A stretch of DNA of 55,087 bases from a bacterium (GTDB taxonomy: Bacteria; Pseudomonadota; Alphaproteobacteria; Acetobacterales; Acetobacteraceae). This document shows, piece by piece, positions 44,678 through 54,324 of this stretch. The notes below the pieces were generated by a model. It worked only from the letters and a program-made list of their open reading frames with translations, searched no databases and was not told the origin of the DNA. How positions within the stretch are numbered: the stretch's first letter is position 1; every line of letters begins with the position of its first letter. Both the position numbers and the translations under genes were made by a program. The stretch is from assembly GCA_026224825.1 (NCBI GenBank), contig JAMFRO010000024.1, positions 1 to 55,087 of the forward strand. The letters are read 5' to 3'.

Positions 44678-45811
44678 CTACGCGGCGGGCTTGAAATTGG
44701 GATGGATGATCTCACCGGCCCGGGTGACGAGCGCGCCTTTGATGAGGTCGTCGGTCTCAGTCAGTTTCGGCGCATTGGCTTCCTTGTCCCAGAACGTGGT
44801 GAGGAAGGTGAGCAGGTTGCGCGCGTAGAGCTGGCTGGCAGCCACGGCAATGCGTGACGGCCAGTTGCGATGGCCGATGATGGTCACGCCATTGGCCGTG
44901 GTAATCGTCTCGCCCGGCACCGTGGCAGCACAATTGCCGCCTGAGTCCGCCGCGAGGTCGATGATGATGCTGCCGGCTTTCATGCCCGCAACCATCTCGG
45001 CGGTGACAATGACCGGCGCCTTGCGGCCCTGCACAAGTGCTGTGCAGATCACGATGTCATTCTTCGCGATGGTGGAGGTCATCAGATCCGCCTGCTTCTT
45101 GCGGAATTCATCCGACATCTGCCCGGCATAGGGGCCGGTCTGCTTGGCGGACTCCTCATCATCCACGCCGATATAGGTGGCGCCGAGGGATTTGATTTCC
45201 TCTTTCGCAGCCGGACGCACATCCGTGCCGGAGACGATACCGCCGAGGCGCCGCGCCGTGGCGATGGCCTGCAGCCCGGCAACACCGGCGCCGATGACGA
45301 AGACGCGGGCGGGCGGCACGGTGCCGGCGGCCGTCATCATCAGCGGGAAGCCGCGCGGGAAGGCGTTAGCCGCTTCAATGACGGCGCGGTATCCGGACAG
45401 ATTCGCCTGGGAGGAGAGCACGTCCATGCTCTGGGCGCGGGTAATACGCGGCAGCAGCTCAAGGCCGACAGCGTCGATCTTGCCCGCGGCCAAAGCGGGC
45501 AGAAGTTCTGCATCGGCCGTGGCATTCAACGTGCCGATGACCAACGTGCCGGGCGCGATGAGGGCACGAACGGCTGCATCCGGCGCCTGGACGGCGAACA
45601 AAACGCCAGCACCAGTAAGGGCGGCGGCGGCGTCAGCGACGATTTCGGCGCCCGCAGCAGCAAACTCATCGTCCGAAACGGCCGCGGACACGCCGGCACC
45701 AGTCTCGACCACGACGCTAAGCCCCAGCCCGATCAATTTCTTCACCGTATCCGGCGTGGCCGCCACACGGGCTTCACCCGCACGGCGCTCTTTCAAAACC
45801 GCGAGACGCAT
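44678..45811 (-). CDS. pntAa: NAD(P) transhydrogenase alpha subunit 1 (NAD-binding part)
   Basis: 377 residues of the alanine-dehydrogenase/PNT fold: an N-terminal MRLAVLKERRAGEARVAATP and an NAD-binding Rossmann motif VIGAGVAGLQAIATARRLG (about 170-190), followed by DVRPAAKEEIKSLGA. It is soluble, binds NAD(H) and docks on PntB/PntAb. First gene of the pnt operon; its promoter should be within 45812-46129. Confidence 0.97.
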   Translation of the reverse strand: MRLAVLKERRAGEARVAATPDTVKKLIGLGLSVVVETGAGVSAAVSDDEFAAAGAEIVADAAAALTGAGVLFAVQAPDAAVRALIAPGTLVIGTLNATADAELLPALAAGKIDAVGLELLPRITRAQSMDVLSSQANLSGYRAVIEAANAFPRGFPLMMTAAGTVPPARVFVIGAGVAGLQAIATARRLGGIVSGTDVRPAAKEEIKSLGATYIGVDDEESAKQTGPYAGQMSDEFRKKQADLMTSTIAKNDIVICTALVQGRKAPVIVTAEMVAGMKAGSIIIDLAADSGGNCAATVPGETITTANGVTIIGHRNWPSRIAVAASQLYARNLLTFLTTFWDKEANAPKLTETDDLIKGALVTRAGEIIHPNFKPAA

Positions 45812-46129
45812 TTACCAATCCCTTAATTTTATCCAATTGCCCGGCACCATGATGGAGCCAAGGCGTTTATTCAAGACTGCGCTGCCAACTAGACGGCGCC
45901 AGCCTCTAATGCAACCTCGACAGAGGGATAATGCTGAGGACTTGTTCAAACGATCGCTACGGCGACGCGCCGCCTCTCTCCAGAGGCACCGATATATTTA
46001 CAGGACAGTCCCGAACTCTTGATAAGCTATTGGAAAGACGTACATTTATGCAGCCGCCAGCCTGGATAAGTAAAATACCAAGGTACAAGGGCCAGAAACG
46101 CCATTTTCTGGTTCCGTCGATTTCAGGGG
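45812..46129. other. Intergenic region upstream of the pnt operon
   Basis: 318 bases between pntAa and the ABC1 kinase stop. AT content is higher than in neighbours. A 68-codon forward frame is not convincing. It should contain the pnt promoter, but I cannot place -35/-10 boxes confidently. Confidence 0.4.
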
Positions 46130-47479
46130 TTACTTAGGCGTGGGCACACCCGCAATTTGCAGAGCCTCCGTTTGCCGAGAGGTGAGCGCCGCCGCATCAA
46201 AATCGGCGACGGTTTCATGGAATAGCCTGGCCCAGTTGAGCTCCGCGCCCAGGCGCATGAACACGGCACCCAGCCCGATGGCGGAGCGGTCCATCAGCAC
46301 AAACTCCCGCGGCGGCCGTACTCCTCCGGTACGCTTCAGCCCGGCATGGACTTTCTGCGCCACCTCGCGGCCGAATTCCGTGCCCTGCCCTTCCTGGATA
46401 GGCCTGACGCGATCCTGGATCAGCGGCTCATAGATGAACCGCGCCCAATCGTTGAGCACAAGGATCTGCTCCTCCGTGATGCCCTTGAAGCCCCAGACAT
46501 CATAGGCCCGCGCCGCGAGGGAGAGGTCATCGTCCCGCACGGCGGCATAAAGATCCAGCACGCCGGCGACGAACTTGGCCCCGAACACGCGGATGGAGCC
46601 GTAATCCAACAGGTTGAGGCTGCCGTCTTCACTGACCTGGTAATTGCCCAGATGCGGATCGCCATGGATGATGCCGTAGCGGTAGAAGGGGATATACCAG
46701 GCCCGGAACAAGGCCGTGGCCAGACTGTTACGCTGCTCCTGGCTCGGCCCCTGCGCCAGCCAGTCCTTCAGGCCCACGCCTTTCAGCCAATCCATGGTGA
46801 TCAGCCGCTTCGTTGTATATTCCGGAACGGGACACGGAACATTCACATGCGGCACATCGCGCAGCATCGCGCCGTACAGGCGCATCTGCGCGGCTTCACG
46901 CGTGTAATCCAGCTCCTCGCGCAAACGCTCAGAGAGTTCAACAAAGATATCGTCCTGGACGATCGCATTATCCATGCGCTTGTACACGGCCATGGCCAGT
47001 TTCACCTGGCGCAGATCTGCCTCGACGATGTTCGGCATGTCCGGATATTGCAATTTTACCGCCACATCGCGCCCATCCGGCAAGGTCGCTCGATGCACCT
47101 GCCCCAGGCTGGCGGCCGCCAGCGCCTCACGGCTGAAGGACCGAAATTTTCCCTCCCAATCCGCCCCTAATTCGCCGGCCATGCGGCGGCGCACGAAGGC
47201 CCAGCCCATGGCCGGGGCATTGGCCTGCAACTCCGCCAGTTGGGCAGCGTATTCCGGCGGCAGCGCATCGGGCACGGTGGAGAGAAACTGCGCCACCTTC
47301 ATCATCGGGCCCTTGAGGCTGCCGAGAACGGCTTTCAGATCCTCCGCATGCCGCGCCTGATCGGTCTTGATGCCGAAAACCTTTTCACCGGCGATGCGCG
47401 CCGCAATACCGCCGACCGCACCCGAGGTGCGTGCCATGCGGCGCATCTCGCCGAACATACTGCCTTCACGTTCCGTCAT
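46130..47479 (-). CDS. ABC1/UbiB-family atypical kinase
   Basis: 449 residues. The N-terminal KGPMMKVAQFLSTVPDALPP is the family-specific extension (a KxGQ-type motif with Ala), followed by an Ala-rich nucleotide loop AAASLGQVH, VAVKLQYP (lysine), the catalytic HGDPHLGNY and the metal-binding LLDYGS. Members act in ubiquinone synthesis or lipid-linked processes. It could be the UbiB equivalent, but it lacks the C-terminal membrane helices of UbiB. The start overlaps the pepF stop (ATGA). Confidence 0.9.
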   Translation of the reverse strand: MTEREGSMFGEMRRMARTSGAVGGIAARIAGEKVFGIKTDQARHAEDLKAVLGSLKGPMMKVAQFLSTVPDALPPEYAAQLAELQANAPAMGWAFVRRRMAGELGADWEGKFRSFSREALAAASLGQVHRATLPDGRDVAVKLQYPDMPNIVEADLRQVKLAMAVYKRMDNAIVQDDIFVELSERLREELDYTREAAQMRLYGAMLRDVPHVNVPCPVPEYTTKRLITMDWLKGVGLKDWLAQGPSQEQRNSLATALFRAWYIPFYRYGIIHGDPHLGNYQVSEDGSLNLLDYGSIRVFGAKFVAGVLDLYAAVRDDDLSLAARAYDVWGFKGITEEQILVLNDWARFIYEPLIQDRVRPIQEGQGTEFGREVAQKVHAGLKRTGGVRPPREFVLMDRSAIGLGAVFMRLGAELNWARLFHETVADFDAAALTSRQTEALQIAGVPTPK

Positions 47480-49287
47480 TCGGCGGCGAGCTCATCGATG
47501 AAGCCGGCGATGATATCCAGACCCTTTTGCCAGAATTGCGGGTCCGCAGCATTCAGCCCGAAGGGAGCCAGCAGCTCCTGGTGCCGCTTGGTACCGCCGG
47601 CGGCGAGCATTTCTTTGTATTGCTCCCGGAAACCATCCTTATCCGGCGCATCCTGATATGCCGCATACAACGCATTCACCAGGCAATCGCCGAAGGCATA
47701 GGCATAAACATAGAACGGCGTGTGGATGAAATGCGGCACATAGGCCCAGAAATGCCGGTATTCTTCGGCAAAATGGAATGCCGGCCCCAGGCTCTCGGTC
47801 TGCACCTCCAGCCAGATCTCGCCGATGCGCTCGGGCAGCAGCTCGCCATGGCGGCGCTCATCATGCACCCGCAGCTCGAAATTATAGAAGGCGATCTGCC
47901 GCACCACCGTGTTCAGCATGTCCTCGACCTTGCCGGCGAGCATGATCCTGCGCCGCTGCTTGTCGGTCTCGGCATTCAGCAGCGAGCGGAAGGTCAGCAT
48001 CTCGCCGAACACGCTGGCCGTTTCCGCCAGGGTGAGAGGTGTGCTGGACATTAAATACCCCTGCCCCGCCGCCAGCACCTGATGCGCGCCATGACCCAGC
48101 TCATGCGCCAGGGTCATCACATCGCGCGTGCGGCCATGGTAGTTCATCAGCACATAAGGATGGGCGGACGGCACGGTGGAATGCGAGAAAGCGCCGCCGG
48201 ATTTGCCCGGACGGGGCGCCGCATCGATCCAGTTTTTCTCGAAGAACGGCTTGATCGTGTCGGCCAGCTCGGGGCTAAAGGCGCCATAGGCGTCCAACAC
48301 TGCTGTCTTCGCCTCCGCCCATGAAATGGCGCGGTCATCATCGCCCGGCAGTGGGGCGTTGCGGTCCCAATATTCCAGTTTTTCCAGGCCTAGCCATTTG
48401 GCCTTCATCGCGTAATAGCGATGTGCCAGCCGCCCGTAGGAGGCTTTCACCGCTGAGTTGAGCGCCTCGACAACTTCATCCTCAACCATATTGGCGCGAT
48501 TGCGGAAAGCCGCGGGCGCCGGGTAATGGCGCCACTCATCGTCAAGCGCCTTATCCTTGGCCAGCGTGTTAGTGATGAGCGAAAATAATTTGCTGTTACG
48601 CGCCATCGCCTCGCCCACCGCCTTGCCGGCGGCCTCACGCACAGCCCGGTCAGCTTCGGATAGCTTGTTCAGCGTGGCGGAAAGCGTCAGCTCCTCGCCA
48701 TCCAAATTCAGCCGCATCCCCGCCGTGGTTTCATCGAAAAGCCGGCTCCAGGCGGCAGGACCGGTGACATCCTTCTCCATCAGCAACTTCTCCAGCTCAT
48801 CAGAGAGCTGGTGCGGCAGGAACACGCGCAGATCGCGGAACCAGGGCGCGTAACGTGCCAGCGCCGGATCCGTCAATTTTTCCGCAAGCTCTGCCTCGCC
48901 GAGGCGATTGAGCTCCAGCGTAAAGAACAGCGTATGCGTGCCGATCACCGTCACACGCTCGGACATGGACTGATAAAACTTGCCGCTGGCGGGGTTTTCC
49001 GAATCCGCCGAAAACAGCAACTGGGCATAGGACATCAGCCGCCCTAGCGCCTCCTGCAGTTTTTCATATTCACCAACCGCCTCGGCCAGCTCAGCGCCCG
49101 ATAACGCGCCCAGCCTGCCCTGGTAACGGGCGGCAAATAATTTGGCCGCCTCTTCCGTCGCATTGCTGTCAGCCGCAATCCGCGGGTCATCCGGGCTGGC
49201 GTAAAGCGCACTCAAATCCCAATCCGGCAAAGCGGGGGCGCCGGCTGATAGGCCTTCAGGTTGATACGCCATTCTGCTTTTAACCAT
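47476..49287 (-). CDS. pepF: Oligoendopeptidase F (M3 family)
   Basis: 603 residues. The zinc motif HELGHGAHQ is at about 385-393, with the third ligand Glu in the following LAETASVFGE. The usual PepF pattern is complete (VMNYHGRTRDVMTLAHELGH, the C-terminal YVYAYAFGDCLVNALY). It cleaves peptides of roughly 7-17 residues in the cytosol. The ATG at 49285-49287 follows AAGGAG at 12 bases; an ATG 15 bases later is also possible. Coupled to the downstream kinase. Confidence 0.95.
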   Translation of the reverse strand: MVKSRMAYQPEGLSAGAPALPDWDLSALYASPDDPRIAADSNATEEAAKLFAARYQGRLGALSGAELAEAVGEYEKLQEALGRLMSYAQLLFSADSENPASGKFYQSMSERVTVIGTHTLFFTLELNRLGEAELAEKLTDPALARYAPWFRDLRVFLPHQLSDELEKLLMEKDVTGPAAWSRLFDETTAGMRLNLDGEELTLSATLNKLSEADRAVREAAGKAVGEAMARNSKLFSLITNTLAKDKALDDEWRHYPAPAAFRNRANMVEDEVVEALNSAVKASYGRLAHRYYAMKAKWLGLEKLEYWDRNAPLPGDDDRAISWAEAKTAVLDAYGAFSPELADTIKPFFEKNWIDAAPRPGKSGGAFSHSTVPSAHPYVLMNYHGRTRDVMTLAHELGHGAHQVLAAGQGYLMSSTPLTLAETASVFGEMLTFRSLLNAETDKQRRRIMLAGKVEDMLNTVVRQIAFYNFELRVHDERRHGELLPERIGEIWLEVQTESLGPAFHFAEEYRHFWAYVPHFIHTPFYVYAYAFGDCLVNALYAAYQDAPDKDGFREQYKEMLAAGGTKRHQELLAPFGLNAADPQFWQKGLDIIAGFIDELAAE

Positions 49288-49395
49288 GGTCCAACCGGCT
49301 CCTTAACTGCTCACCACAGATTTAGGCTGAACCGCGCCGAGGTCAAATGAGCGGGCCAGTTGGCAACACCGCACTAACCCCATAAGTCTAATGGT

Positions 49396-50970
49396 ATGAC
49401 AGCCCCAACCCTGCGCCGGGACGCCGGTTCCCTCGGCCTTCTCTTTGCCAGTATTAGCGGTATGATCGGCTCCGGCTGGCTGTTCAGCGCGCTCAACGCG
49501 GCCAAAATCGCAGGCCCGGCCTCACTGATCTCCTGGGTGCTCGGCGGTGCGGCGGTGTTGCTGCTGGCCTTCGTTTACGCTGAGCTTTCCACCATGTTTC
49601 CCCGGCCGGGGGCAGTAATTATCTTTCCGCAACTCTGTTTTGGCGATCTCTCCGCGCAAATCATGAGCTGGGTGAATTTTCTGGCCTATGTCGTGGTGGC
49701 CCCGGTGGAGGCCGTCGCCGTGGTGTCCTACACCGCCAATTTTGCGCCCGCGCTGACAACCGGCACCACGGGTGTACTCTCCAACATTGGCCTTGCCGCC
49801 GCCGTGGGGTTGATGGCGCTGTTTCTGGTGGTCAATCTGCTCGCCATCCGGCTGGTGCTGGCGGTGAACAACGCCATAACCTGGTGGAAACTGGCCGTGC
49901 CAGCGCTCACCGCGATCATGATTATCAGCGTGCATTTCCGGGCTGCGAATTTTTATCAGTTCGGCTTTGCGCCGGCCGGCGTTGGCGGGATATTTCAGGC
50001 TGTCTCAGGCTCGGGCATATTGTTCGCCTTTCTCGGCTTCCGCCAAGCCATCGAGCTGGCGGGCGAATCGGCCAACCCGGCCCGTAACCTGCCTTTTGCC
50101 ATTGTCGGCTCAGTGCTGCTCTGCCTGCTGCTGTATCTGGGGCTGCAGCTCGCTTTCATCGGCGCGCTGGGGCCGGAAAACCTGACGCATGGCTGGGCGG
50201 CCGTAAAATTCCCGGGCATTTCCGGCCCCTTCGCCGGGCTGGCCAGCATGCTGGGCCTACCCTGGCTGGCGGCGGCACTTTATGCCGATGCAGGGATTTC
50301 ACCTGGTGGTACCGGGGTGATCTACAACACCACCGCAGGGCGGGTACTCTATGCCACGGCCGAGGCCGGCATGTTGCCGAAATATTTTGCCAACCTCACC
50401 CCATCCGGCGTGCCGTTGAGAAGCCTGGGGCTGGCATTCTTCGCCGGGCTGCTGTTTCTGCTGCCTCTGCCCTCCTGGCGTCTGCTGATCGGTTATATTT
50501 CGTCCATCGGCGTGCTGGCCTATGGCGTCGGGCCGGTGGTGCTGTTCTGCTTCCGCGAGACTTTACCGGAACGGGATTTTGCCCGGCCATTCCGGCTAGC
50601 CGCGGCGTGGCTTATTGCCCCTCTTGCCTTTATTGTCGGCAATCTCGTGGTATTCTGGGCCGGCGCCGTGGTGACCAACCATCTGTTCGGCGGGCTGCTC
50701 GCCGCCTTCATCATCTATTGCGGCTGGCAGTTATTCAATCACCGCACGCTGCGGCACCTCCAATGGAAAGGCGCCGCCTGGATGCTACCCTATTTCGGCG
50801 GGCTATGGCTCATCACGTGGCTTGGCCCACTGCACGGGCGCGGCCTGCTCAACAATACGGATGGCGCGGCTGTTATCGCGGTATTCAGCCTCGCTATACT
50901 GGCTTTGGCACGGCTCTGCGCCATGCCGGATCCCGAGCTGGCCAAAGCACGCTTCGGCCAGCTCGGTTAA
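49396..50970 (+). CDS. APC-family amino-acid permease
   Basis: 524 residues with about 12 membrane helices. The first helix has the substrate-binding glycine motif (ISGMIGSGWLFSALNAA), and helix 6 has GILFAFLGFRQAIELAGESANP, both typical of APC transporters. Substrate is not predictable. The gene is divergent from pepF, with 108 bases between starts. Its TAA is followed immediately by the stop of gapR on the other strand, with no spacer and no terminator in between. Confidence 0.92.
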   Translation: MTAPTLRRDAGSLGLLFASISGMIGSGWLFSALNAAKIAGPASLISWVLGGAAVLLLAFVYAELSTMFPRPGAVIIFPQLCFGDLSAQIMSWVNFLAYVVVAPVEAVAVVSYTANFAPALTTGTTGVLSNIGLAAAVGLMALFLVVNLLAIRLVLAVNNAITWWKLAVPALTAIMIISVHFRAANFYQFGFAPAGVGGIFQAVSGSGILFAFLGFRQAIELAGESANPARNLPFAIVGSVLLCLLLYLGLQLAFIGALGPENLTHGWAAVKFPGISGPFAGLASMLGLPWLAAALYADAGISPGGTGVIYNTTAGRVLYATAEAGMLPKYFANLTPSGVPLRSLGLAFFAGLLFLLPLPSWRLLIGYISSIGVLAYGVGPVVLFCFRETLPERDFARPFRLAAAWLIAPLAFIVGNLVVFWAGAVVTNHLFGGLLAAFIIYCGWQLFNHRTLRHLQWKGAAWMLPYFGGLWLITWLGPLHGRGLLNNTDGAAVIAVFSLAILALARLCAMPDPELAKARFGQLG

Positions 50971-51237
50971 TCACATGCCGATGGCGCGGCGATACACGTC
51001 CAGCAGCGTCTCCTGCTCCTCAACCTCCGCCGGCTCCTGCTTGCGGATGCGGATGAGCTGGCGGATCACCTTCACATCGAACCCGGCGGATTTCGCCTCG
51101 GAGTAGATATCCTTGATGTCGGAAGCCAGCGCCTTGCGCTCTTCCTCAAGGCGTTCGATGCGCTCGATAATGCTGCGCAGACGCTCGCCCGCAATGTTGG
51201 TCGGCTTTTCTTCGGTTGCAGTTGCGTCCAGCGCCAT
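50971..51237 (-). CDS. gapR: GapR-family chromosome-organising protein (DUF2312)
   Basis: 88 residues. The coiled-coil LRSIIERIERLEEERKALAS is followed by DIKDIYSEAKSAGFDVKVIR and LIRIRKQEPAEVEEQE, diagnostic of GapR. In Caulobacter it encircles overtwisted DNA ahead of forks and supports topoisomerases. An acidic tail (LLDVYRRAIGM) is usual. Restricted to alphaproteobacteria and some phages, which supports the taxonomic reading. Confidence 0.95.
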   Translation of the reverse strand: MALDATATEEKPTNIAGERLRSIIERIERLEEERKALASDIKDIYSEAKSAGFDVKVIRQLIRIRKQEPAEVEEQETLLDVYRRAIGM

Positions 51238-51293
51238 GGTTAAGTTCCTGATCTAAGAAGGAGAGCGGGGATAGAACCTGCTCAAGGGGGCCG

Positions 51294-51602
51294 TCAATGC
51301 CCCGATGTTTCGTTAAATTTTGCAAGGGCTTCCGGGCTGGGCGGAGTCTGGTGCTGGGCCTGCCACTCTTTGTAAGGCATGCCATAGACAATCTCGCGCG
51401 CCTCCGGGTCCGTCAGCGCCACGCCCATGCCCTCGGCTGCCTCACGGTACCAACGCGACAGGCAGTTGCGGCAGAAGCCGGCAAGATTCATCAGCTCGAT
51501 ATTCTGTACATCACTACGCTGGCGCAGATGCGTGACCAGCGCGCGAAAAGCCGCGGCTTCCAGTTTTTCAGTGGTGGCCGGGTCTGGCACGGGGTTGCTC
51601 AT
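51294..51602 (-). CDS. DUF1244 protein
   Basis: 102 residues from the ATG at 51600-51602, with AGGAGAG 7 bases upstream. The core pattern is AGFCRNCLSRWYREAA followed by MGVALTDPEAREIVYGM and PYKEWQ, with the paired cysteines of DUF1244. The function of the family is unknown. It is divergent from the glycerate-kinase gene, with 27 bases between the starts, so promoters overlap. A larger in-frame ORF upstream is antisense to that gene. Confidence 0.9.
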   Translation of the reverse strand: MSNPVPDPATTEKLEAAAFRALVTHLRQRSDVQNIELMNLAGFCRNCLSRWYREAAEGMGVALTDPEAREIVYGMPYKEWQAQHQTPPSPEALAKFNETSGH

Positions 51603-51629
51603 AAACGCTCTCCTGCTCATACATGCGTT

Positions 51630-52745
51630 GTGGAGGATGCTAACGCCAACTTCCTGCGCCGGATATATGCTGCGGCGATTGCCGCCGCCAGGCCGGCCCT
51701 CTGCGTACCGCCCAACCTGCCGAAGCCTGGGCCGGGGCGCAATATTATCATCGGCGCTGGCAAAGCCGCCGCTTCTATGGCGGCGGCGGTGGAAAACGCC
51801 TGGGACGGCGCCGATTTTGAGGGGGTGGTCGTCACCCGCTACGGGCATGCAGTGCCGACGCGCAAAATCCGCGTATTGCAAGCCGCGCACCCGGTGCCGG
51901 ATGAAGCGAGCGAAGCCGCGGCACGTAAAATTCTGGCGGCTGTTACCGGGCTACGCCCTGAAGATCAGGTGGTGGCGTTGATCTCGGGCGGCGCTTCATC
52001 GCTGTTGGCATTGCCGGCATCAGGGCTGACATTGCAGGACAAAATTCTGGTGAACCAGGCACTACTTGCCTCGGGCGCTCCCATTGGCACGATGAACCGC
52101 ATCCGCAAGGCGCTCTCCGCCATCAAGGGTGGCAGGCTGGCTGCGGCCTGCGCCCCGGCACGGTTGACGACATTGGCAATCTCCGACGTTCCCGGCGATG
52201 ATCCTGCCATCATCGGCTCCGGCCCGACATGGGTGGAAGGCGCCGATTACCGGCTGATCGCCACACCGCTCATGGCCCTGCAGGCAGCCGCGAAGGAAGC
52301 CGGCATGGCGGTGGAAATTTTAGGTGACGCGCTCGAGGGTGAAGCCGCCGCATTGGGCCGCCAGCAGGGCGAGCTCGCCTTACGCAGCACCGGGCCCAAA
52401 CTGCTGCTCTCCGGTGGCGAAACCACCGTCACCATCGGCACCACAAAGCCAGGGCGCGGCGGGCGTAACACGGAATTCCTGCTCAGCCTGGCGCTGACGC
52501 TGAACGGTGCCCGAAACATCTGGGCGCTGGCCGCGGACTCGGATGGTATCGACGGCACGGATGATGCGGCCGGCGCCATCATCGGACCCGATACGCTGGC
52601 CCGCGCCGCTACCCTGGGGCTGGACGGCACAAAATTCCTGGCGGCGCATGACAGCTATAGTTTCTTCCATGCCCTCGGCGATCTGGTGATCACCGGCCCT
52701 AGTTTAACGAACGTGAATGATATCCGTGCCATATTGATCACATGA
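51630..52745 (+). CDS. Glycerate 2-kinase (GckA/MOFRL family)
   Basis: 371 residues from a GTG at 51630, the only sensible start after the divergent gene; the ribosome site is weak. The N-terminal DUF4147 part has GAGKAAASMA, ALISGGASSLLALP and MNRIRKALSAIKGGRLA. The C-terminal MOFRL part has LLSGGETTVTI, GGRNTEFLLS and DSDGIDGTDDAAGA. It phosphorylates glycerate to 2-phosphoglycerate. The pyruvate-kinase gene starts seven bases later. Together with enolase these feed glycerate into pyruvate, as in glyoxylate or tartrate use. Confidence 0.92.
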   Translation: MEDANANFLRRIYAAAIAAARPALCVPPNLPKPGPGRNIIIGAGKAAASMAAAVENAWDGADFEGVVVTRYGHAVPTRKIRVLQAAHPVPDEASEAAARKILAAVTGLRPEDQVVALISGGASSLLALPASGLTLQDKILVNQALLASGAPIGTMNRIRKALSAIKGGRLAAACAPARLTTLAISDVPGDDPAIIGSGPTWVEGADYRLIATPLMALQAAAKEAGMAVEILGDALEGEAAALGRQQGELALRSTGPKLLLSGGETTVTIGTTKPGRGGRNTEFLLSLALTLNGARNIWALAADSDGIDGTDDAAGAIIGPDTLARAATLGLDGTKFLAAHDSYSFFHALGDLVITGPSLTNVNDIRAILIT

Positions 52746-52752
52746 GGTTCGC

Positions 52753-54177
52753 ATGACTGAACGGCTGCGCCGCCACCGCCGCACGAAAATCATCGCCACG
52801 CTGGGGCCGGCCAGCTCCACGCCGGAAATGATTCTACATCTCTTCCAGGATGGCGCGGATGTGTTCCGGCTGAATTTCTCCCATGGCGCGCATGAGGAAC
52901 ACGCCGCCCGGATCGAGATGATCCGCGCCATCGAGAAGAAGACAGGCCGGCCCATCGGCATTCTCGCCGATGTGCAGGGGCCAAAACTGCGCGTCGGCCA
53001 GTTCCAATCCGGCCGCGTGCAATTGCAGGCGGGGCAGCAATTTACTTTGGATATGAACCCGCTGCCGGGGGATACGCAGCGTGTCTGCCTGCCGCATCCT
53101 GAAATCATCTCGGCCGCGGAAATCGGCGCGACCTTGCTGCTGGATGACGGCAAACTGCGCCTGCGGATACTACGCAAGCGCGACGACCATTTGCTGACCG
53201 AAGTTCTCAACGGTGGCGTGCTCTCCGACCGCAAGGGGGTGAACGTACCGGATGTGGTGCTGCCGATTCCAGCCCTCACCGCAAAGGATCGCGCCGATCT
53301 CGCTTTCGTCCTACCCCTAGGGATAGACTATATCGGCCTATCCTTCGTGCAGCGGCCCGAGGATGTGGAGGAGACCAAAGTCCTTGCTGCCGGCCGGGCC
53401 GCCGTGATGGTGAAACTGGAAAAACCGCAGGCGCTGGAGAATCTGGACGCCATTCTCGACCGTGCCGATGCGGTGATGGTGGCGCGCGGCGACCTCGGCG
53501 TTGAACTGCCGCCGGAGGAAGTGCCGATCGCGCAAAAACGCATCCTGCGCGCAGCACAGCAGCGTGGCATGCCCGTGGTGGTGGCAACGCAGATGCTGGA
53601 GAGCATGATCTCCTCTCCCGCCCCCACACGCGCCGAAGCCTCGGATGTGGCCAATGCGGTGTATGATGGTGCCGATGCCGTGATGCTCTCAGCCGAGAGT
53701 GCCGCCGGGCAATACCCGCGCGAGGCAGTGAGCATGATGGACCGCATCATCACCCGCGTGGAGCGCGATGCGGATTGGCGCGCGGGGCTCGATGCCAGGC
53801 GCCCGCAGCCGGAAAAAATCTCGGCCGATGCCATTGCCGCCGCCTCGGTGCAGGTGGCGCATACCATCGGCGCCCAGGCCATCGTGGCGCTCACCGAATC
53901 CGGCTCCACCGCTTTGCGCGTGGCCCGGGAAAAGCCCGACTGCCCCATCATCGGCCTCACCACCAGCCTGATCGTGGCCCGCCGCCTGGCCGCGGTCTGG
54001 GGGGTGCATGCCGTCACCGCTGAAACCGTGCACTCCATGACAGAGGCGGTCGAACACGCCCTTACCGTCGCCAGATTGGAGGGATTTGCACACAAGGGCG
54101 AGGAGATTGTCGTGGTCGCAGGCGTGCCTTTTGGGCGTCCAGGAACCACCAACGCGCTACGTGTCGCTCGTCTTTAA
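52753..54177 (+). CDS. pyk: Pyruvate kinase
   Basis: 474 residues. The barrel start KIIATLGPASSTP, the B-domain around 70-160 and the active-site lysine in VMVKLEKPQALENLD (about residue 218) are followed by MVARGDLGVELPPEEV and the C-terminal allosteric domain (TESGSTALRVAREKPDCPI). It makes pyruvate and ATP from phosphoenolpyruvate. It is linked to the glycerate-kinase gene. A second pyruvate kinase may exist elsewhere; this paralogue type is often tied to glycerate use. Confidence 0.97.
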   Translation: MTERLRRHRRTKIIATLGPASSTPEMILHLFQDGADVFRLNFSHGAHEEHAARIEMIRAIEKKTGRPIGILADVQGPKLRVGQFQSGRVQLQAGQQFTLDMNPLPGDTQRVCLPHPEIISAAEIGATLLLDDGKLRLRILRKRDDHLLTEVLNGGVLSDRKGVNVPDVVLPIPALTAKDRADLAFVLPLGIDYIGLSFVQRPEDVEETKVLAAGRAAVMVKLEKPQALENLDAILDRADAVMVARGDLGVELPPEEVPIAQKRILRAAQQRGMPVVVATQMLESMISSPAPTRAEASDVANAVYDGADAVMLSAESAAGQYPREAVSMMDRIITRVERDADWRAGLDARRPQPEKISADAIAAASVQVAHTIGAQAIVALTESGSTALRVAREKPDCPIIGLTTSLIVARRLAAVWGVHAVTAETVHSMTEAVEHALTVARLEGFAHKGEEIVVVAGVPFGRPGTTNALRVARL

Positions 54178-54324
54178 TGTTTGCCAGAGTTGCGTCGCGG
54201 AAAGAATCTTTCATTTACAAATACTTGCAATTGCATCCCTAAAGTGACTTTGCCTTGGCTCGCCCCTCGAATTTCTGTATTGGGAGACATCAAGCGATCG
54301 CTCGTATGTGCAAGGAACTTTGTG

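Noticed and set aside
51603..51890. N-terminal extension of the DUF1244 ORF to 198 codons
   Set aside because: The extension is antisense to the glycerate-kinase gene; the internal ATG at 51602 has a good ribosome site and fits family length.
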